Positions 22,440 to 29,709 of a stretch of 33,610 nucleotides of DNA are shown here, one piece after another. Position 1 is the first letter of the stretch, and each line of letters starts with the position of its first letter. A program made the position numbers and the translations under genes. A model generated the notes under the pieces. The model saw nothing but the letters and a program-made list of their open reading frames with translations. It was not told the origin of the DNA and did no database searches. This DNA comes from a virus. The stretch spans positions 1-33,610 of the IMG/VR virus record IMGVR_UViG_3300042884_000510, one strand, 5' to 3'.

Positions 22440-23863
22440 TTTCTGCGTGGCTCCATTTGTGTGAGTTTCATTCCCGGCGCTGTCAGTAGATTCGGCTTGA
22501 GGTAGTACGGCACACCTTGTGCCCGACACTGCGCCACCACGTCAGCGACCCACTCGAAATCCGGCGCAAACTCCGGCACAAATCCTTCCGGCTGGCGGGT
22601 GGATGTCTGCGCGCCAATAACAACCAGATCACACCACGACAAGTCTCCGAATGTGATTGGCTCAAGCATCGGCTCCAGACTGATCCATCGGACAATGCCG
22701 GAATGAACATCAAACGCGGTCATGTCAGCAGTCACTCGCTCCACGTCGCCCTGCTTAATGATGGATGCTCCGAACCATGCCTTAGGCAGAGACGCGAGCA
22801 TCTGATAACGGCGCGGCCATTTCGTCAGGAAAAGATATTCCCACTCCGGCGATTCGGCGCACGCAGCGAATACCTTTTCGATCCACGAATCCGGCACCCA
22901 TTTGCCAAACAGGTCAGCCATGGAACAGACGAAAACGCGACCGTCCCGCGGATCATCTGAGTCTCTGCGCTTCGTGTTCTTCGGCGCGGACAGTCGGTAA
23001 TCGTGGAACGCCGGAGCGAACTGGAACGGATAGACTGCTGCCATCCGGTCATTGTGCGCAATCTCTCTGGCGTAGCAGAACTTGCAGCCGTGATTGCACC
23101 CGGTCACTGGGTTCCACGTCCACGAAGCCCATGAAACGGAATCATTGGTTTGGTTGAAGATCGGATTGCTGGGCTTGTCGATCTCGGCGCTGCGTCCGTC
23201 CACTGTCACGATGACGGCTTTTTCCCGTGCTATCGGTTCTGGCTTTTTCTCCAGACCTTCCGCCTTTGCCGCGGCGATGATTGGAGCCACCTGCTTCAAT
23301 CCCTCCTTCAGCGTCAGCTTGCCGTCCAGCACGGCCTGCGCGACATCCGGCGCGGCCTTCTGAATCTTCGTGGCGGCATCGACGTATTTGCCATTCACTC
23401 CGGCAGCGTTTCCGGCGGCATCGCGGGACTTGGATTGGTCACTTGGTGGAACTTTTTCCACAATGTCCACCAAATCATTTCGCTGCCCTTGCCGTTTTTT
23501 CGCCTGCTCATCGTAGAACGGTCGGAGCCGTGCGGCGATGATTGCACGCTGGCCTGCGTCGAATTTCTTGGCATGCAGGTTCTTGGCAGTGACGTATGCC
23601 AGCACATATTCCGGCTCAATGTCCTCCACCTCGAAAAGCGACTGAGTGACCGACACAGCAAGCAGGCGGTTCCGCCCGTCAATCAGCAGCCCGGTTCCCT
23701 TTTCACGCAGTAGCTTTTCGGCAACGCCAACCTTTGAGATATGGTCAACGAGTTCCCAGAACTCATCCTCCGGTTTCATCGGAAACACGTCAGCGATAGG
23801 ATGCACGCCCGTAAACTCGGGATAATCGCGGATAACGTCTTGGATCTTTGGGATGGTCTTCAT
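22436..23863 (-). CDS. ParB/Srx domain fused to a radical-SAM-like DUF5131 (Gp37/Gp68) domain
   Basis: 475 residues from the ATG at 23863, four bases after the partner gene. Residues about 20-110 form a ParB/Srx nuclease-like domain with the signature GLLIDGRNRLLAV (58-70). Residues about 110-210 are helical and Lys/Ala-rich, resembling a ParB helix-turn-helix part and linker. Residues about 240-460 carry the DUF5131/Gp37-Gp68 domain: SWTWNPVTGCNHGCKFCYAR (248-267) has the three cysteines Cys256, Cys260 and Cys263 (CX3CX2C) that bind a 4Fe-4S cluster in radical SAM enzymes. LFLTKWP and WISLEPML are further family marks. The substrate is unknown; DNA is likely because of the ParB part (inference). 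It is paired with a TcmP-like gene, as in many genomes. Confidence 0.8.
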   Translation of the reverse strand: MKTIPKIQDVIRDYPEFTGVHPIADVFPMKPEDEFWELVDHISKVGVAEKLLREKGTGLLIDGRNRLLAVSVTQSLFEVEDIEPEYVLAYVTAKNLHAKKFDAGQRAIIAARLRPFYDEQAKKRQGQRNDLVDIVEKVPPSDQSKSRDAAGNAAGVNGKYVDAATKIQKAAPDVAQAVLDGKLTLKEGLKQVAPIIAAAKAEGLEKKPEPIAREKAVIVTVDGRSAEIDKPSNPIFNQTNDSVSWASWTWNPVTGCNHGCKFCYAREIAHNDRMAAVYPFQFAPAFHDYRLSAPKNTKRRDSDDPRDGRVFVCSMADLFGKWVPDSWIEKVFAACAESPEWEYLFLTKWPRRYQMLASLPKAWFGASIIKQGDVERVTADMTAFDVHSGIVRWISLEPMLEPITFGDLSWCDLVVIGAQTSTRQPEGFVPEFAPDFEWVADVVAQCRAQGVPYYLKPNLLTAPGMKLTQMEPRRK

Positions 23864-23867
23864 GGTA

Positions 23868-24668
23868 TTACTGGATTTCGGATTGAGTGAGGAAGAGTTC
23901 TTTGAATTTTGCTTCAATGGCTTTGCGTCCGTGGATCTTGAGCGAAAGCCCATCGACTCCGGCGGGCCAGATTTTATTCCCTGCTTTGATGGATGACGCG
24001 AGCGTTTCCGCTGCCCAGACTTTAGGAATAGATGCCAGATAGGCCCATTGCGAGGCATCGCGCACTAGCCAGATAAGCAGGATGTCGTGCCGCCGATTGA
24101 CTCGCTGAGTGACATTCATCGCGGTCTTCATCCATTGTTCCCGGTCTTCCCGCGGTAGTCGCTTGCAGCCGCCGACGTTGCATCCCAGCGTCATCAGGAA
24201 CAACGTCTCCGGCGTAAACGAATCAATGAGTTCCGAGGTAACTGGCAACGTCGTGATGGCGTTCGGGTCCGCATAGATAAAGACGCAGTCCTTCGGTCTG
24301 TGCTGGATCTGCCGGATCGTCCATCCTTTGCTGTCCATGTTGGCAAGGCTCATGTTGTCCGTCCCGCTGAATCGGGAACTGAGCCTGCGGAAGGTTGTTT
24401 CCTCACGCTCAAACAAATGGGCAGTGCGAGACTTGATGCGGTGACTTCCGGCGAATGTCGATTTGATGTGCTTGGCGATAATTGCCGGGCTCGACTGCTC
24501 GCTTTGACCGTACCCGAGACCGTCACCAGCGCACATGTCCACGATAGTGATTGCCGGATTGCATGGCGTCCTGCCTGTGCTGATTGCGCCGATGATCCGG
24601 CCCAGCATGTGATTGAGTAGCCAATGCTTGAATGGCGTCCTGCTTGATGTTCCTACTGTTGTTTCCAT
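23868..24668 (-). CDS. tcmP: Three-Cys-motif partner protein (TcmP)-like
   Basis: 266 residues. TPFKHWLLNHMLGRII (11-26) and TIVDMCAGDGLGYGQSEQSS (41-60) are the start and the glycine-rich VD..AG.G motif of TcmP proteins, which resemble a methyltransferase-like fold. HLFEREETTFRRL and FIYADPNA follow the usual spacing. TcmP proteins were named for genes beside three-Cys-motif radical-SAM-like proteins, and exactly such a gene follows here. The length is typical. The activity of the family is not known. The start ATG stands immediately after a terminator-type hairpin. Confidence 0.75.
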   Translation of the reverse strand: METTVGTSSRTPFKHWLLNHMLGRIIGAISTGRTPCNPAITIVDMCAGDGLGYGQSEQSSPAIIAKHIKSTFAGSHRIKSRTAHLFEREETTFRRLSSRFSGTDNMSLANMDSKGWTIRQIQHRPKDCVFIYADPNAITTLPVTSELIDSFTPETLFLMTLGCNVGGCKRLPREDREQWMKTAMNVTQRVNRRHDILLIWLVRDASQWAYLASIPKVWAAETLASSIKAGNKIWPAGVDGLSLKIHGRKAIEAKFKELFLTQSEIQ

Positions 24669-24671
24669 GGC

Positions 24672-24719
24672 AAAAAAGAGCCCCGCACAGGAGAGCCCAC
24701 TTTCGTGGCTGTGCGAGGC
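24672..24719 (-). terminator. Terminator hairpin directly before the tcmP-like start
   Basis: On the minus transcript an 11-bp stem (24719-24709 with 24690-24680, one G-U pair) encloses a small CCAC-GAAA-GTGG hairpin and is followed by a TCTTTTTT run ending four bases before the tcmP-like ATG. This is a textbook Rho-independent terminator. Its placement means the downstream genes need read-through or antitermination. Confidence 0.8.
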
Positions 24720-24739
24720 AAATTGGTTTTGTTAAGGCA

Positions 24740-24759
24740 GACTGGGCTCTCAACCAGTC
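24740..24759 (-). promoter_or_regulatory. Upstream hairpin, possible antiterminator arm
   Basis: GACTGG and CCAGTC form a 6-bp stem with an 8-base loop, 20 bases upstream of the terminator on the minus transcript. Bases 24743-24751 of this hairpin are complementary over nine positions to 24691-24699 in the terminator apex. The two structures could therefore exclude each other, as in transcription attenuators. Confidence 0.5.
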
Positions 24760-24785
24760 GTCCTACAGATGAGGCAGTGTGCCCG

Positions 24786-25100
24786 TTAGCTGCGCCCGGT
24801 CAAGCGGCATGGTCCGTCATGCCGATAATTCCCCACCTCATCCATGCGATACCACTGCCCGCGATGGATAACCGCGTCTGGCTGATGCGCCGGGATTGCG
24901 ACGATGGCGCCGTCACATGGTCCGCCGAATAGCTCTGCCTCGACGGTCGGAAGCGGTTGCCATTGCTTGCGGAACTCCTGACGTGCCGGGGCTTTGACGG
25001 ACCGCGGCTTTGTCAGGCACCATGCGAGGGTCTGGACGGCTGCGCAGACGGTCGCGGTGAAGGCGATGTAGGCGAGACCCACAGCAGCAGCGTCAGTCAT
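24786..25100 (-). CDS. Membrane-anchored small protein
   Basis: 104 residues. A hydrophobic segment at about 5-29 (AAVGLAYIAFTATVCAAVQT) probably anchors it in the membrane. The rest contains ELFGGPCDGAIVAIP and IHRGQWYRMDEVGNYRHDG, a small beta-rich domain found in phage accessory proteins. It is the last gene before the structured leader and terminator, so it closes the early operon segment. A GGAGG Shine-Dalgarno precedes the start. The function is unknown. Confidence 0.6.
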   Translation of the reverse strand: MTDAAAVGLAYIAFTATVCAAVQTLAWCLTKPRSVKAPARQEFRKQWQPLPTVEAELFGGPCDGAIVAIPAHQPDAVIHRGQWYRMDEVGNYRHDGPCRLTGRS

Positions 25101-25287
25101 TTTGCCCTCCTTCCGGCTCGATCAGGTTCGGGCATTGAAACGCGATGATCGGCGGCGGTTCAATTGTGGGACCGATGCCTTCCCGCGGCGCAGTCCTGCG
25201 CAGGCAAGTCTCGCATCCTTCGCGCCATCCCTCGGCATCGCTGCCGTAGCCATTGCATCGCGCATCGTCGTTCGGGAGCCAGTTCAT
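25093..25287 (-). CDS. Small Cys-containing protein
   Basis: 64 residues with CNGYGSDAEGWREGCETC in the first half and one later Cys; the cysteines could bind zinc. It has a GAGGAGG Shine-Dalgarno and overlaps its neighbours by four and eight bases. The middle is Pro/Ile-rich (GIGPTIEPPPII). No known domain was recognised. Confidence 0.5.
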   Translation of the reverse strand: MNWLPNDDARCNGYGSDAEGWREGCETCLRRTAPREGIGPTIEPPPIIAFQCPNLIEPEGGQND

Positions 25288-25445
25288 GCGTCCCTCCTCT
25301 CAACTCTGGCAATGACCCGGTCAATCATGGCGCGGCGTTGCTGATTGCGTTTCGCTGCTGCCCGATGAGCCAGCCGCTCGGCCAGCAGTCCGCAGGCGAA
25401 TCCGGCGACGACCAGCCCAATGGTGATTTGTGTGTTAGGGTCCAT
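25284..25445 (-). CDS. Very small membrane protein
   Basis: 53 residues. MDPNTQITIGLVVAGFACGL begins a single membrane helix (about 7-22), and the rest is strongly basic (AAAKRNQQRRAMIDRVIARV). The start lies two bases after the stop of the upstream gene, and the stop overlaps the next start as ATGA. The positive tail predicts N-out/C-in topology. The function is unknown; it could recruit a nucleic acid or protein to the membrane. Confidence 0.55.
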   Translation of the reverse strand: MDPNTQITIGLVVAGFACGLLAERLAHRAAAKRNQQRRAMIDRVIARVERRDA

Positions 25446-25447
25446 GG

Positions 25448-25642
25448 TTAGAATAGGGTAGGGGTTTGCTCGTCCTGTGCTCGGCGAGCACGGTCTTTTG
25501 CCCAGAGTACGGCGGCGCGGAGGTTGGCTGCGATTTCGTCTGCCTCCTGTGCGGTGCAGATGATCCGCGTAATGCTGATTTCGTATTGGTCTGTGATTGG
25601 GTTGTAATACCCTTCGACGTAGGGTCCGAATTGTTGGTGCAT
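25448..25642 (-). CDS. Small hypothetical protein
   Basis: 64 residues. It begins with strands (VEGYYNPITDQYEISITRII) and ends with an Ala/Arg-rich helix (EADEIAANLRAAVLWAKDRA). The leader ahead of its ATG is CTAACCC-rich with no Shine-Dalgarno. It lies just after the SSB-like gene in the early operon. Confidence 0.5.
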   Translation of the reverse strand: MHQQFGPYVEGYYNPITDQYEISITRIICTAQEADEIAANLRAAVLWAKDRARRAQDEQTPTLF

Positions 25643-25672
25643 GGTTTGATGGGTTAGGGTTTAGGGTTTATC

Positions 25673-25954
25673 CTAGAACGGAATATCATCGCCTGTCTCG
25701 TGGTCTTCCCACTTGGCAGCAGGCGCGGCGGGTTTCGGCTCTGACTTCTTAAGCGGAAACGCATTGCCGAGGATAGGGGCTTGCTCGCCTTTGCGGTCTT
25801 TGCCAAGGTCCTGCTTGACCATCCCGATCTCGCCGAACTTGCTTTCTCCGCGATTGGGCCAAACGATAATGTCCAGATAAGTTCCGTTCTTGCCCTTAAA
25901 CAAGGCGTCTTTGTCAATTTTGGTTACGTCGATCTTAATCTTGATAGGTTCCAT
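25673..25954 (-). CDS. SSB-like single-strand DNA-binding protein
   Basis: 93 residues from the ATG at 25954 (MEPIKIKIDVTKIDKDALFK). Strands with basic residues and TYLDIIVWPN are followed by a Pro/Lys linker and an acidic tip, EDHETGDDIPF. The DDIPF ending is the hallmark of bacterial SSB tails, which recruit replication and recombination proteins. The core is shorter than a full OB fold of E. coli SSB, so it may be a minimal phage form. Its place in the recombination cluster supports the role. A 20-codon longer frame is possible but overlaps rusA. Confidence 0.6.
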   Translation of the reverse strand: MEPIKIKIDVTKIDKDALFKGKNGTYLDIIVWPNRGESKFGEIGMVKQDLGKDRKGEQAPILGNAFPLKKSEPKPAAPAAKWEDHETGDDIPF

Positions 25955-25973
25955 GGTGTGTTTTTGGTTGGTG

Positions 25974-26405
25974 TTAGATGAGTGAGATTTCAATGATTGC
26001 GCCGCGGACTCCATCTCCGCCGACCCATGTTTTCTTTTCGTATGATAGGCATACCTGTTTGTCGTCGTCCCAGATTCCGGCGTCTGTCAATGCGTCCCAG
26101 ACTGCTTTGTTGAGGTTGTCCAGATCACGGGGTGGGATGGCGTTGAGATGCGCGGCCTTGACATAACCGAAGCGGTCCAGATGCGTCTTAGGGCGAGGGA
26201 AGACATAGGTCGATTGAAACGATAACGCAGCCTCGCCGAAGAATTGCCCATTCGCCGCATCCAGAGCAGCCTGCGCGACCGCTTTGCGCCACGCATGCAC
26301 CGGGTGGTCCTTAGGGACGTAAGCATGCGCAAACTTGCCTCTGGTCGTGATGCGTGCCCTCGGCTGAGGGACTGGCGTGCCCGGGACAAAAAACCGCAGA
26401 GTCAT
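25974..26405 (-). CDS. rusA: RusA-type Holliday junction resolvase
   Basis: 143 residues. The start RFFVPGTPVPQPRARITTRG, the metal-binding block RDLDNLNKAVWDALTDAG (93-110) and IWDDDKQV (111-118) are standard RusA features, with Asp94/Asp96 and Asp113-115 as likely metal ligands. RusA cuts four-way DNA junctions formed during recombination or fork stalling. It overlaps the upstream gene by four bases. The length is slightly above the E. coli enzyme (120). Confidence 0.9.
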   Translation of the reverse strand: MTLRFFVPGTPVPQPRARITTRGKFAHAYVPKDHPVHAWRKAVAQAALDAANGQFFGEAALSFQSTYVFPRPKTHLDRFGYVKAAHLNAIPPRDLDNLNKAVWDALTDAGIWDDDKQVCLSYEKKTWVGGDGVRGAIIEISLI

Positions 26406-26623
26406 ACCAGCACCTCCTCAAGGTTAGCGGTTGGGATGACTACGAGCCCGTAGCGCATGGTTTCGCAGACGGTGTGCGCCTCTGGCACATTCCACCCGTC
26501 CTGATCCGCTGCCGGATGCCTGACCGTGACACGGGATCCGTATGGGATGGGCACAAGTTTTCCTGCGGTCGGCGGCATATGATAGAGCGGATAGTGCCCG
26601 GCTTTAATGACTATTGCTTCCAT
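26402..26623 (-). CDS. Small hypothetical protein
   Basis: 73 residues, beta-rich: EAIVIKAGHYPLYHMPPTAG, then VPIPYGSRVTVRHP and LVVIPTANLEEVLV. It could be a small barrel. It lies between the exonuclease and rusA with a three-base gap and a four-base overlap, so it is co-expressed with recombination genes. No domain was recognised. Confidence 0.55.
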   Translation of the reverse strand: MEAIVIKAGHYPLYHMPPTAGKLVPIPYGSRVTVRHPAADQDGWNVPEAHTVCETMRYGLVVIPTANLEEVLV

Positions 26624-26626
26624 GGG

Positions 26627-27418
26627 TCAGGCTTTCCAAGTGGGCCATGATGGCACCACGATTTCGGATGAGTAGCTCGGCCATTTGCCAGACTCCGCGC
26701 ACTCCGTCCACAGGTCGATAGCGGTATCCATCTGCTGCTGACCCTCTTCCATCGCTGACTCAGGGCAGACATACGCAGCGATTCCGTGTGGGTCTTCGGT
26801 CTCGACCACTAGCCAGATAAATCCGGGGCGGTATTCCAGTTCCTCGGTAATCGCCAAAGTGTTAGTGTACCACGCGGCTTGCATTGCGTAGCGGTGCTTC
26901 TTGGCTGTGCGGATGAACGCTGACTCACTGGCGTCTGTGGTGGTTTTCAGATCCACGATAAACTGCTTTCCGTCCGCATCGGTGCCGACCATGTCGAGGA
27001 GCGCTTTGATGGGTACCCCGCGGTACTCGCAGACAATCGCCCGCTCGCGATCAGGAGCGGCTTTAAGCAGGCGTTGAGCCAGCGAGCTGGCGTCAATGGC
27101 AAAAGCCGTGTTGTGGATTCTGGCGAAGTCGTCAAAACAGAAAGTCTTGTCAGGGTCCGCCGAAGCAAGCCACTCCTTGCACCACTTCTTGTTCCCGTGC
27201 CAGATGTCGCTGGCGTCGTCCTGGTGGTGCTCGGGCTTCTGGATGGCGTCAATCCCGACGCCCTCGACGTGCCGATGGATCTGCGTGCCGATCCGCATCT
27301 CAAGCGTCGGAGGCTGCGGGTTTAGCTTCTGCTGCATGTAATGCGCCGGGGAGCGCAGCAGATGCTTGGCGAGGCTGTAGTTAAGGGCATTGTGCGCCCG
27401 GTATTCGCTGAGTGTCAT
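26627..27418 (-). CDS. RecE-like (exonuclease VIII) PD-(D/E)XK nuclease
   Basis: 263 residues. The start LSEYRAHNALNYSLAKHLLR with SPAHYM is typical of RecE/Cas4-like phage exonucleases. GTQIHRH (44-50), Glu131 in CEYRGVPIKALLDMV, Asp142, and Asp156-x-Lys158 in FIVDLKTT make up the nuclease core. QAAWYTN matches the last helix motif. The enzyme would resect double-strand ends so that RecT, encoded two genes upstream in the transcript, can anneal the exposed strand. A 67-base gap precedes the start. Confidence 0.85.
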   Translation of the reverse strand: MTLSEYRAHNALNYSLAKHLLRSPAHYMQQKLNPQPPTLEMRIGTQIHRHVEGVGIDAIQKPEHHQDDASDIWHGNKKWCKEWLASADPDKTFCFDDFARIHNTAFAIDASSLAQRLLKAAPDRERAIVCEYRGVPIKALLDMVGTDADGKQFIVDLKTTTDASESAFIRTAKKHRYAMQAAWYTNTLAITEELEYRPGFIWLVVETEDPHGIAAYVCPESAMEEGQQQMDTAIDLWTECAESGKWPSYSSEIVVPSWPTWKA

Positions 27419-27485
27419 AATGTGTGATGGTTAGGAAAATGCGCGTTGGTCGTATGCGCGCCCCACGTTTGTCGGTTCCGGATTG

Positions 27486-27818
27486 TTAGGGCAATGCTTT
27501 TTTCGGGCGCATTGGCACGATCGGTTTGCTCTTGAGGATGGCGACTTTCTGCACCCAAACATCCATTGAGCAGGTCAGCAGGCGCTTCTGGATACCGAGC
27601 GATTCGCAGATTTTTCCCAGGTACTCGCCATTGATCTGCTTTTCCGTCTCGAGTCGGGTTACTGGGTCAACCTTGATGCCGACCCTGTCACCGACCTCTT
27701 GCTGAGTCATGGGCTTTTTCGTGCCACAAGCCGAGTAGCTGCACCGTAGCCAGCGGCACCGCTGCCCGGGCGAGAATGCCCGCGAGCTTGGCCAATGTCC
27801 GGTTTTATCGGTCTCCAT
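27486..27818 (-). CDS. XRE-type helix-turn-helix regulator
   Basis: 110 residues. An HTH of the Cro/CI type is visible at about 37-75: MTQQEVGDRVGI as first helices, KVDPVTRLETEKQ as the recognition part, then YLGKICESLGI. The N-terminal segment before it holds three cysteines (Cys21, Cys26, Cys31), which is unusual. The start overlaps recT by 14 bases, and a GAGGGAG Shine-Dalgarno lies upstream. It may regulate early/late switching. There is no integrase, so a lysogeny role is doubtful. Confidence 0.65.
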   Translation of the reverse strand: METDKTGHWPSSRAFSPGQRCRWLRCSYSACGTKKPMTQQEVGDRVGIKVDPVTRLETEKQINGEYLGKICESLGIQKRLLTCSMDVWVQKVAILKSKPIVPMRPKKALP

Positions 27819-28572
27819 CTGTGGCTCCCTCTACGCTAACAGTTTCCGCCTCAGGCTCCGCAATCATGTCTGGCAGCGCTGCAATGCGTGGCACGGGCGT
27901 GATATTACGCTCAGTCAGTCGGTCGTCGTCCTTGTCCATCGCTTCGGCGATCTCGACCGAGAGCGGGAGGAGTTTAGACAAGCGGCGGATGGCGGTTTTC
28001 TTCGCCATCTCGCTCCAGTCTGTCGCCCATGGTCCGGATGCCCCGGCGCGGCTGCGCTTCCGGATTCCCTCCACTTCGTCCTTTGTCAGGACGGCGGTTT
28101 GCACCTCGCCGCTGGTCAATTTCGCCTCGGCATAGACCGCCTGCACTTCGCCCCGGGGATTCCGCCAATCAACGCGGTGCGTGATGGTGCCGTTTTCCCA
28201 CTGGAATTCGTCCGCCTCGCAGACCGTCTCTGCGCGGATTGCTGCGACCTCACCGGAGCGGCGGATGAGTTCCACCAGTCCTTTGTAGTCGATGATGAGC
28301 GTGCATTGCGTGCCGTACGGAATCAGATGCGCCCGTCGCCCGTCTGGCTCAATGCCGAGGGCGGAGCAATCCATGAGACAGCGCAGAAGGCTCTCCCGCG
28401 TGCATTCCATGAGCTTGGGCGTCCGAGTTAGTGCCGTAAGGCAGACGCGAGCAAAGCGCTCTGGTGTCAGATGCGCCGGAAGCGCTGCGGCTACCTGCTC
28501 GCGGAATTTGTCGGAGCCGATGAGGCTTCGGATGTCGTTCTTGGGGATGATTGATGTGGTTGGTGATGACAT
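27805..28572 (-). CDS. recT: RecT single-strand annealing protein
   Basis: 255 residues from the ATG at 28572; a start five codons upstream is possible. LIGSDKFREQVAAALPAHLT, then ARVCLTALTRTPKLMECT, LLRCLMDCSALGIEPDGRRA and LIPYGTQCTLIIDYKGLVEL are the hallmark blocks of the RecT/Redbeta family. GPWATDWSEMAKKTAIRRLS is the conserved C-terminal block. It anneals complementary DNA strands after resection by the RecE-like enzyme. The acidic tail (PEAETVSVEGATDGD) is typical. The stop of the small gene upstream lies one base ahead. Confidence 0.95.
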   Translation of the reverse strand: MSSPTTSIIPKNDIRSLIGSDKFREQVAAALPAHLTPERFARVCLTALTRTPKLMECTRESLLRCLMDCSALGIEPDGRRAHLIPYGTQCTLIIDYKGLVELIRRSGEVAAIRAETVCEADEFQWENGTITHRVDWRNPRGEVQAVYAEAKLTSGEVQTAVLTKDEVEGIRKRSRAGASGPWATDWSEMAKKTAIRRLSKLLPLSVEIAEAMDKDDDRLTERNITPVPRIAALPDMIAEPEAETVSVEGATDGDR

Positions 28573-28573
28573 G

Positions 28574-28729
28574 TTAGAATAGGTCAATGGTTCCTGTGCT
28601 TGTTAGGGTGCCGATTTGGCGGGTTGTCTGGCCGGATTTGCTGGTTTTGGTTAGTTGCCAGTAGACGCGACCGTCTAGGATGATGATTCTGCGCAGGTCT
28701 AGCCTGGCGCCTTGTTTGCGGTTTTTCAT
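28574..28729 (-). CDS. Very small protein before recT
   Basis: 51 residues: MKNRKQGARLDLRRIIILDG starts it and TGTIDLF ends it. The basic start and strand pattern (RVYWQLTKTSKSGQTTRQIG) suggest a small nucleic-acid-binding strand protein. The start overlaps the preceding stop (ATGA), and the TAA is one base ahead of the recT ATG. The function is unknown. Confidence 0.55.
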   Translation of the reverse strand: MKNRKQGARLDLRRIIILDGRVYWQLTKTSKSGQTTRQIGTLTSTGTIDLF

Positions 28730-28983
28730 GGGTCAATGATGGCGTTGGCGGTTGTGTCCCAGCTTTTCAGCGATTTGCGGGCTATCTCGGTCCACGGGTC
28801 GCCATTCGGGAGGTATGGTAGTGCTGCGCGGAGGTGGTCGGCCAGTTCGCAGGCGTGGTCCCAGATTTCGACAGCGTTGGCGGCGCAGATGCGCTCATCG
28901 CGCTCGCAATCCGGGCAGCGCTCCGTGACCTCGCCAGTCCATCCGCACTGGTCGCAATAGGTGATGCGGTCCGGCGGGGTCAT
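28726..28983 (-). CDS. Small zinc-ribbon protein
   Basis: 85 residues. ITYCDQCGWTGEVTERCPDC (7-26) holds two CxxC pairs that would bind zinc. The rest is helical (IWDHACELADHLRAALPYL). A Shine-Dalgarno (AAAGGAGG) precedes the ATG, and the gene overlaps both neighbours by four bases. Early phage proteins of this type often bind host enzymes or nucleic acids; no specific role can be given. Confidence 0.6.
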   Translation of the reverse strand: MTPPDRITYCDQCGWTGEVTERCPDCERDERICAANAVEIWDHACELADHLRAALPYLPNGDPWTEIARKSLKSWDTTANAIIDP

Positions 28984-29267
28984 GCTGCCTCCTTTCGGAG
29001 TTGCTCACCGACCGAAATCACGATGTCAAACAACCGGGCTTTTATGTCGGCTGCAATGATGCTGTCCGCTGGATGGGTTTGCGGCATGTAGTCCAGTACT
29101 GTGGCGGCGAAAAGTTGCCAGTCGATCCCGCGAAGGTAGTAAACAGGTCCGGGAACTTGGCTTACAAAAGCAATGCGGCCGATGACGGTTTCCCCGATTG
29201 ATGCCCGGACGAACTCGCCGTCGAGCCAGAATGAGACGGTTTTCCCGTCGATTTGTTTGGTTATCAT
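28980..29267 (-). CDS. Hypothetical early protein
   Basis: 95 residues from the ATG at 29267, which overlaps the upstream stop (ATGA); a longer frame would run into that gene. The N-terminal half is strand-rich (KTVSFWLDGEFVRASIGETV, then FVSQVPGPVYYLRGIDWQLF). The C-terminal half is helical (SIIAADIKARLFDIVISVGE). No domain was recognised. Confidence 0.55.
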   Translation of the reverse strand: MITKQIDGKTVSFWLDGEFVRASIGETVIGRIAFVSQVPGPVYYLRGIDWQLFAATVLDYMPQTHPADSIIAADIKARLFDIVISVGEQLRKEAA

Positions 29268-29515
29268 GGTTGTGTGTGGTTTGGGTTGTGGACAGCACGC
29301 CAGATGTAGGCCAGCGCAGTGTCCGGGATTTGCGGGTCGTCGCAAAGGGGTTCGCGGTCGATGGTCGGGATATAGCCCGACCCCTGGCGAAGCAAGGCGC
29401 AGCTTCGCCCGTGCATCTGGAACATAGCCATATCGTGGTCCCAGTAGGTAATTTTTGCATCCCAGCCCGGCGCGGTGATGCGGGCGCGGTGCTCTTTGGT
29501 GAGGTAATGGCGCAT
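29264..29515 (-). CDS. Hypothetical early protein
   Basis: 83 residues, rich in His, Tyr, Trp and Met: RHYLTKEHRARITAPGWDAK, then WDHDMAMFQMHGRSCALL. It starts two bases after the stop of the small membrane protein and is coupled by ATGA to the next gene. No domain was recognised. Confidence 0.5.
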   Translation of the reverse strand: MRHYLTKEHRARITAPGWDAKITYWDHDMAMFQMHGRSCALLRQGSGYIPTIDREPLCDDPQIPDTALAYIWRAVHNPNHTQP

Positions 29516-29517
29516 GG

Positions 29518-29697
29518 TCAGTCAGTGATGAGTTGATAGACCCAAGCGACCATCTGCGCCGCCTGGTAGGCAGCTAGGAGGATTGTGATTGTGGCGCCTG
29601 CCAGCAATGCCAGCACGATTGCCGGACCGGGCAGACCGGAGTCGTCCTGTGGCTGCAAGCCGAGGCTTGTTACGTCGTCTTCGTTGTCGGGATGCAT
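29518..29697 (-). CDS. Very small membrane protein
   Basis: 59 residues. The acidic N-terminal 25 residues (MHPDNEDDVTSLGLQPQDDS) are followed by a hydrophobic helix at about 29-47 (PAIVLALLAGATITILLAAY) and a short polar end. It would be a single-span inner-membrane protein. The leader is AC-rich (CTAACCCACCCACCCA) without a Shine-Dalgarno. The function is unknown. Confidence 0.55.
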   Translation of the reverse strand: MHPDNEDDVTSLGLQPQDDSGLPGPAIVLALLAGATITILLAAYQAAQMVAWVYQLITD

Positions 29698-29709
29698 TGG
29701 GTGGGTGGG

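Noticed and set aside
23150-23713. 187-codon plus-strand frame opposite the ParB domain
   Set aside because: It is a shadow of the ParB/radical-SAM gene, which carries clear family motifs.
24720-24785. tRNA-like appearance of the region between terminator and upstream gene
   Set aside because: A stem with an 8-base loop resembles an anticodon arm, but no acceptor stem, D arm or T arm can be formed on either strand.
24672-24785. Small self-cleaving ribozyme of the hammerhead type in the structured leader
   Set aside because: A GAAA is present in a hairpin, but the CUGAUGA core is absent in the required order.
25655-25672. Telomere-like GGGTTTAGGGTTTA repeat
   Set aside because: Only two or three partial units occur in a short gene leader; it is an AC-rich leader read on the other strand.
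27419-27485. Short GCGCG/CGCGC inverted repeat as a terminator before the RecE-like gene
   Set aside because: The stem is only five pairs and the following run is ATTTTCC, too weak to call.
27486-27818. Lysogeny repressor
   Set aside because: An XRE-type fold alone does not show lysogeny, and neither an integrase, a transposase nor partition genes for a plasmid-prophage were found. The ParB part is in an enzyme fusion without a ParA.
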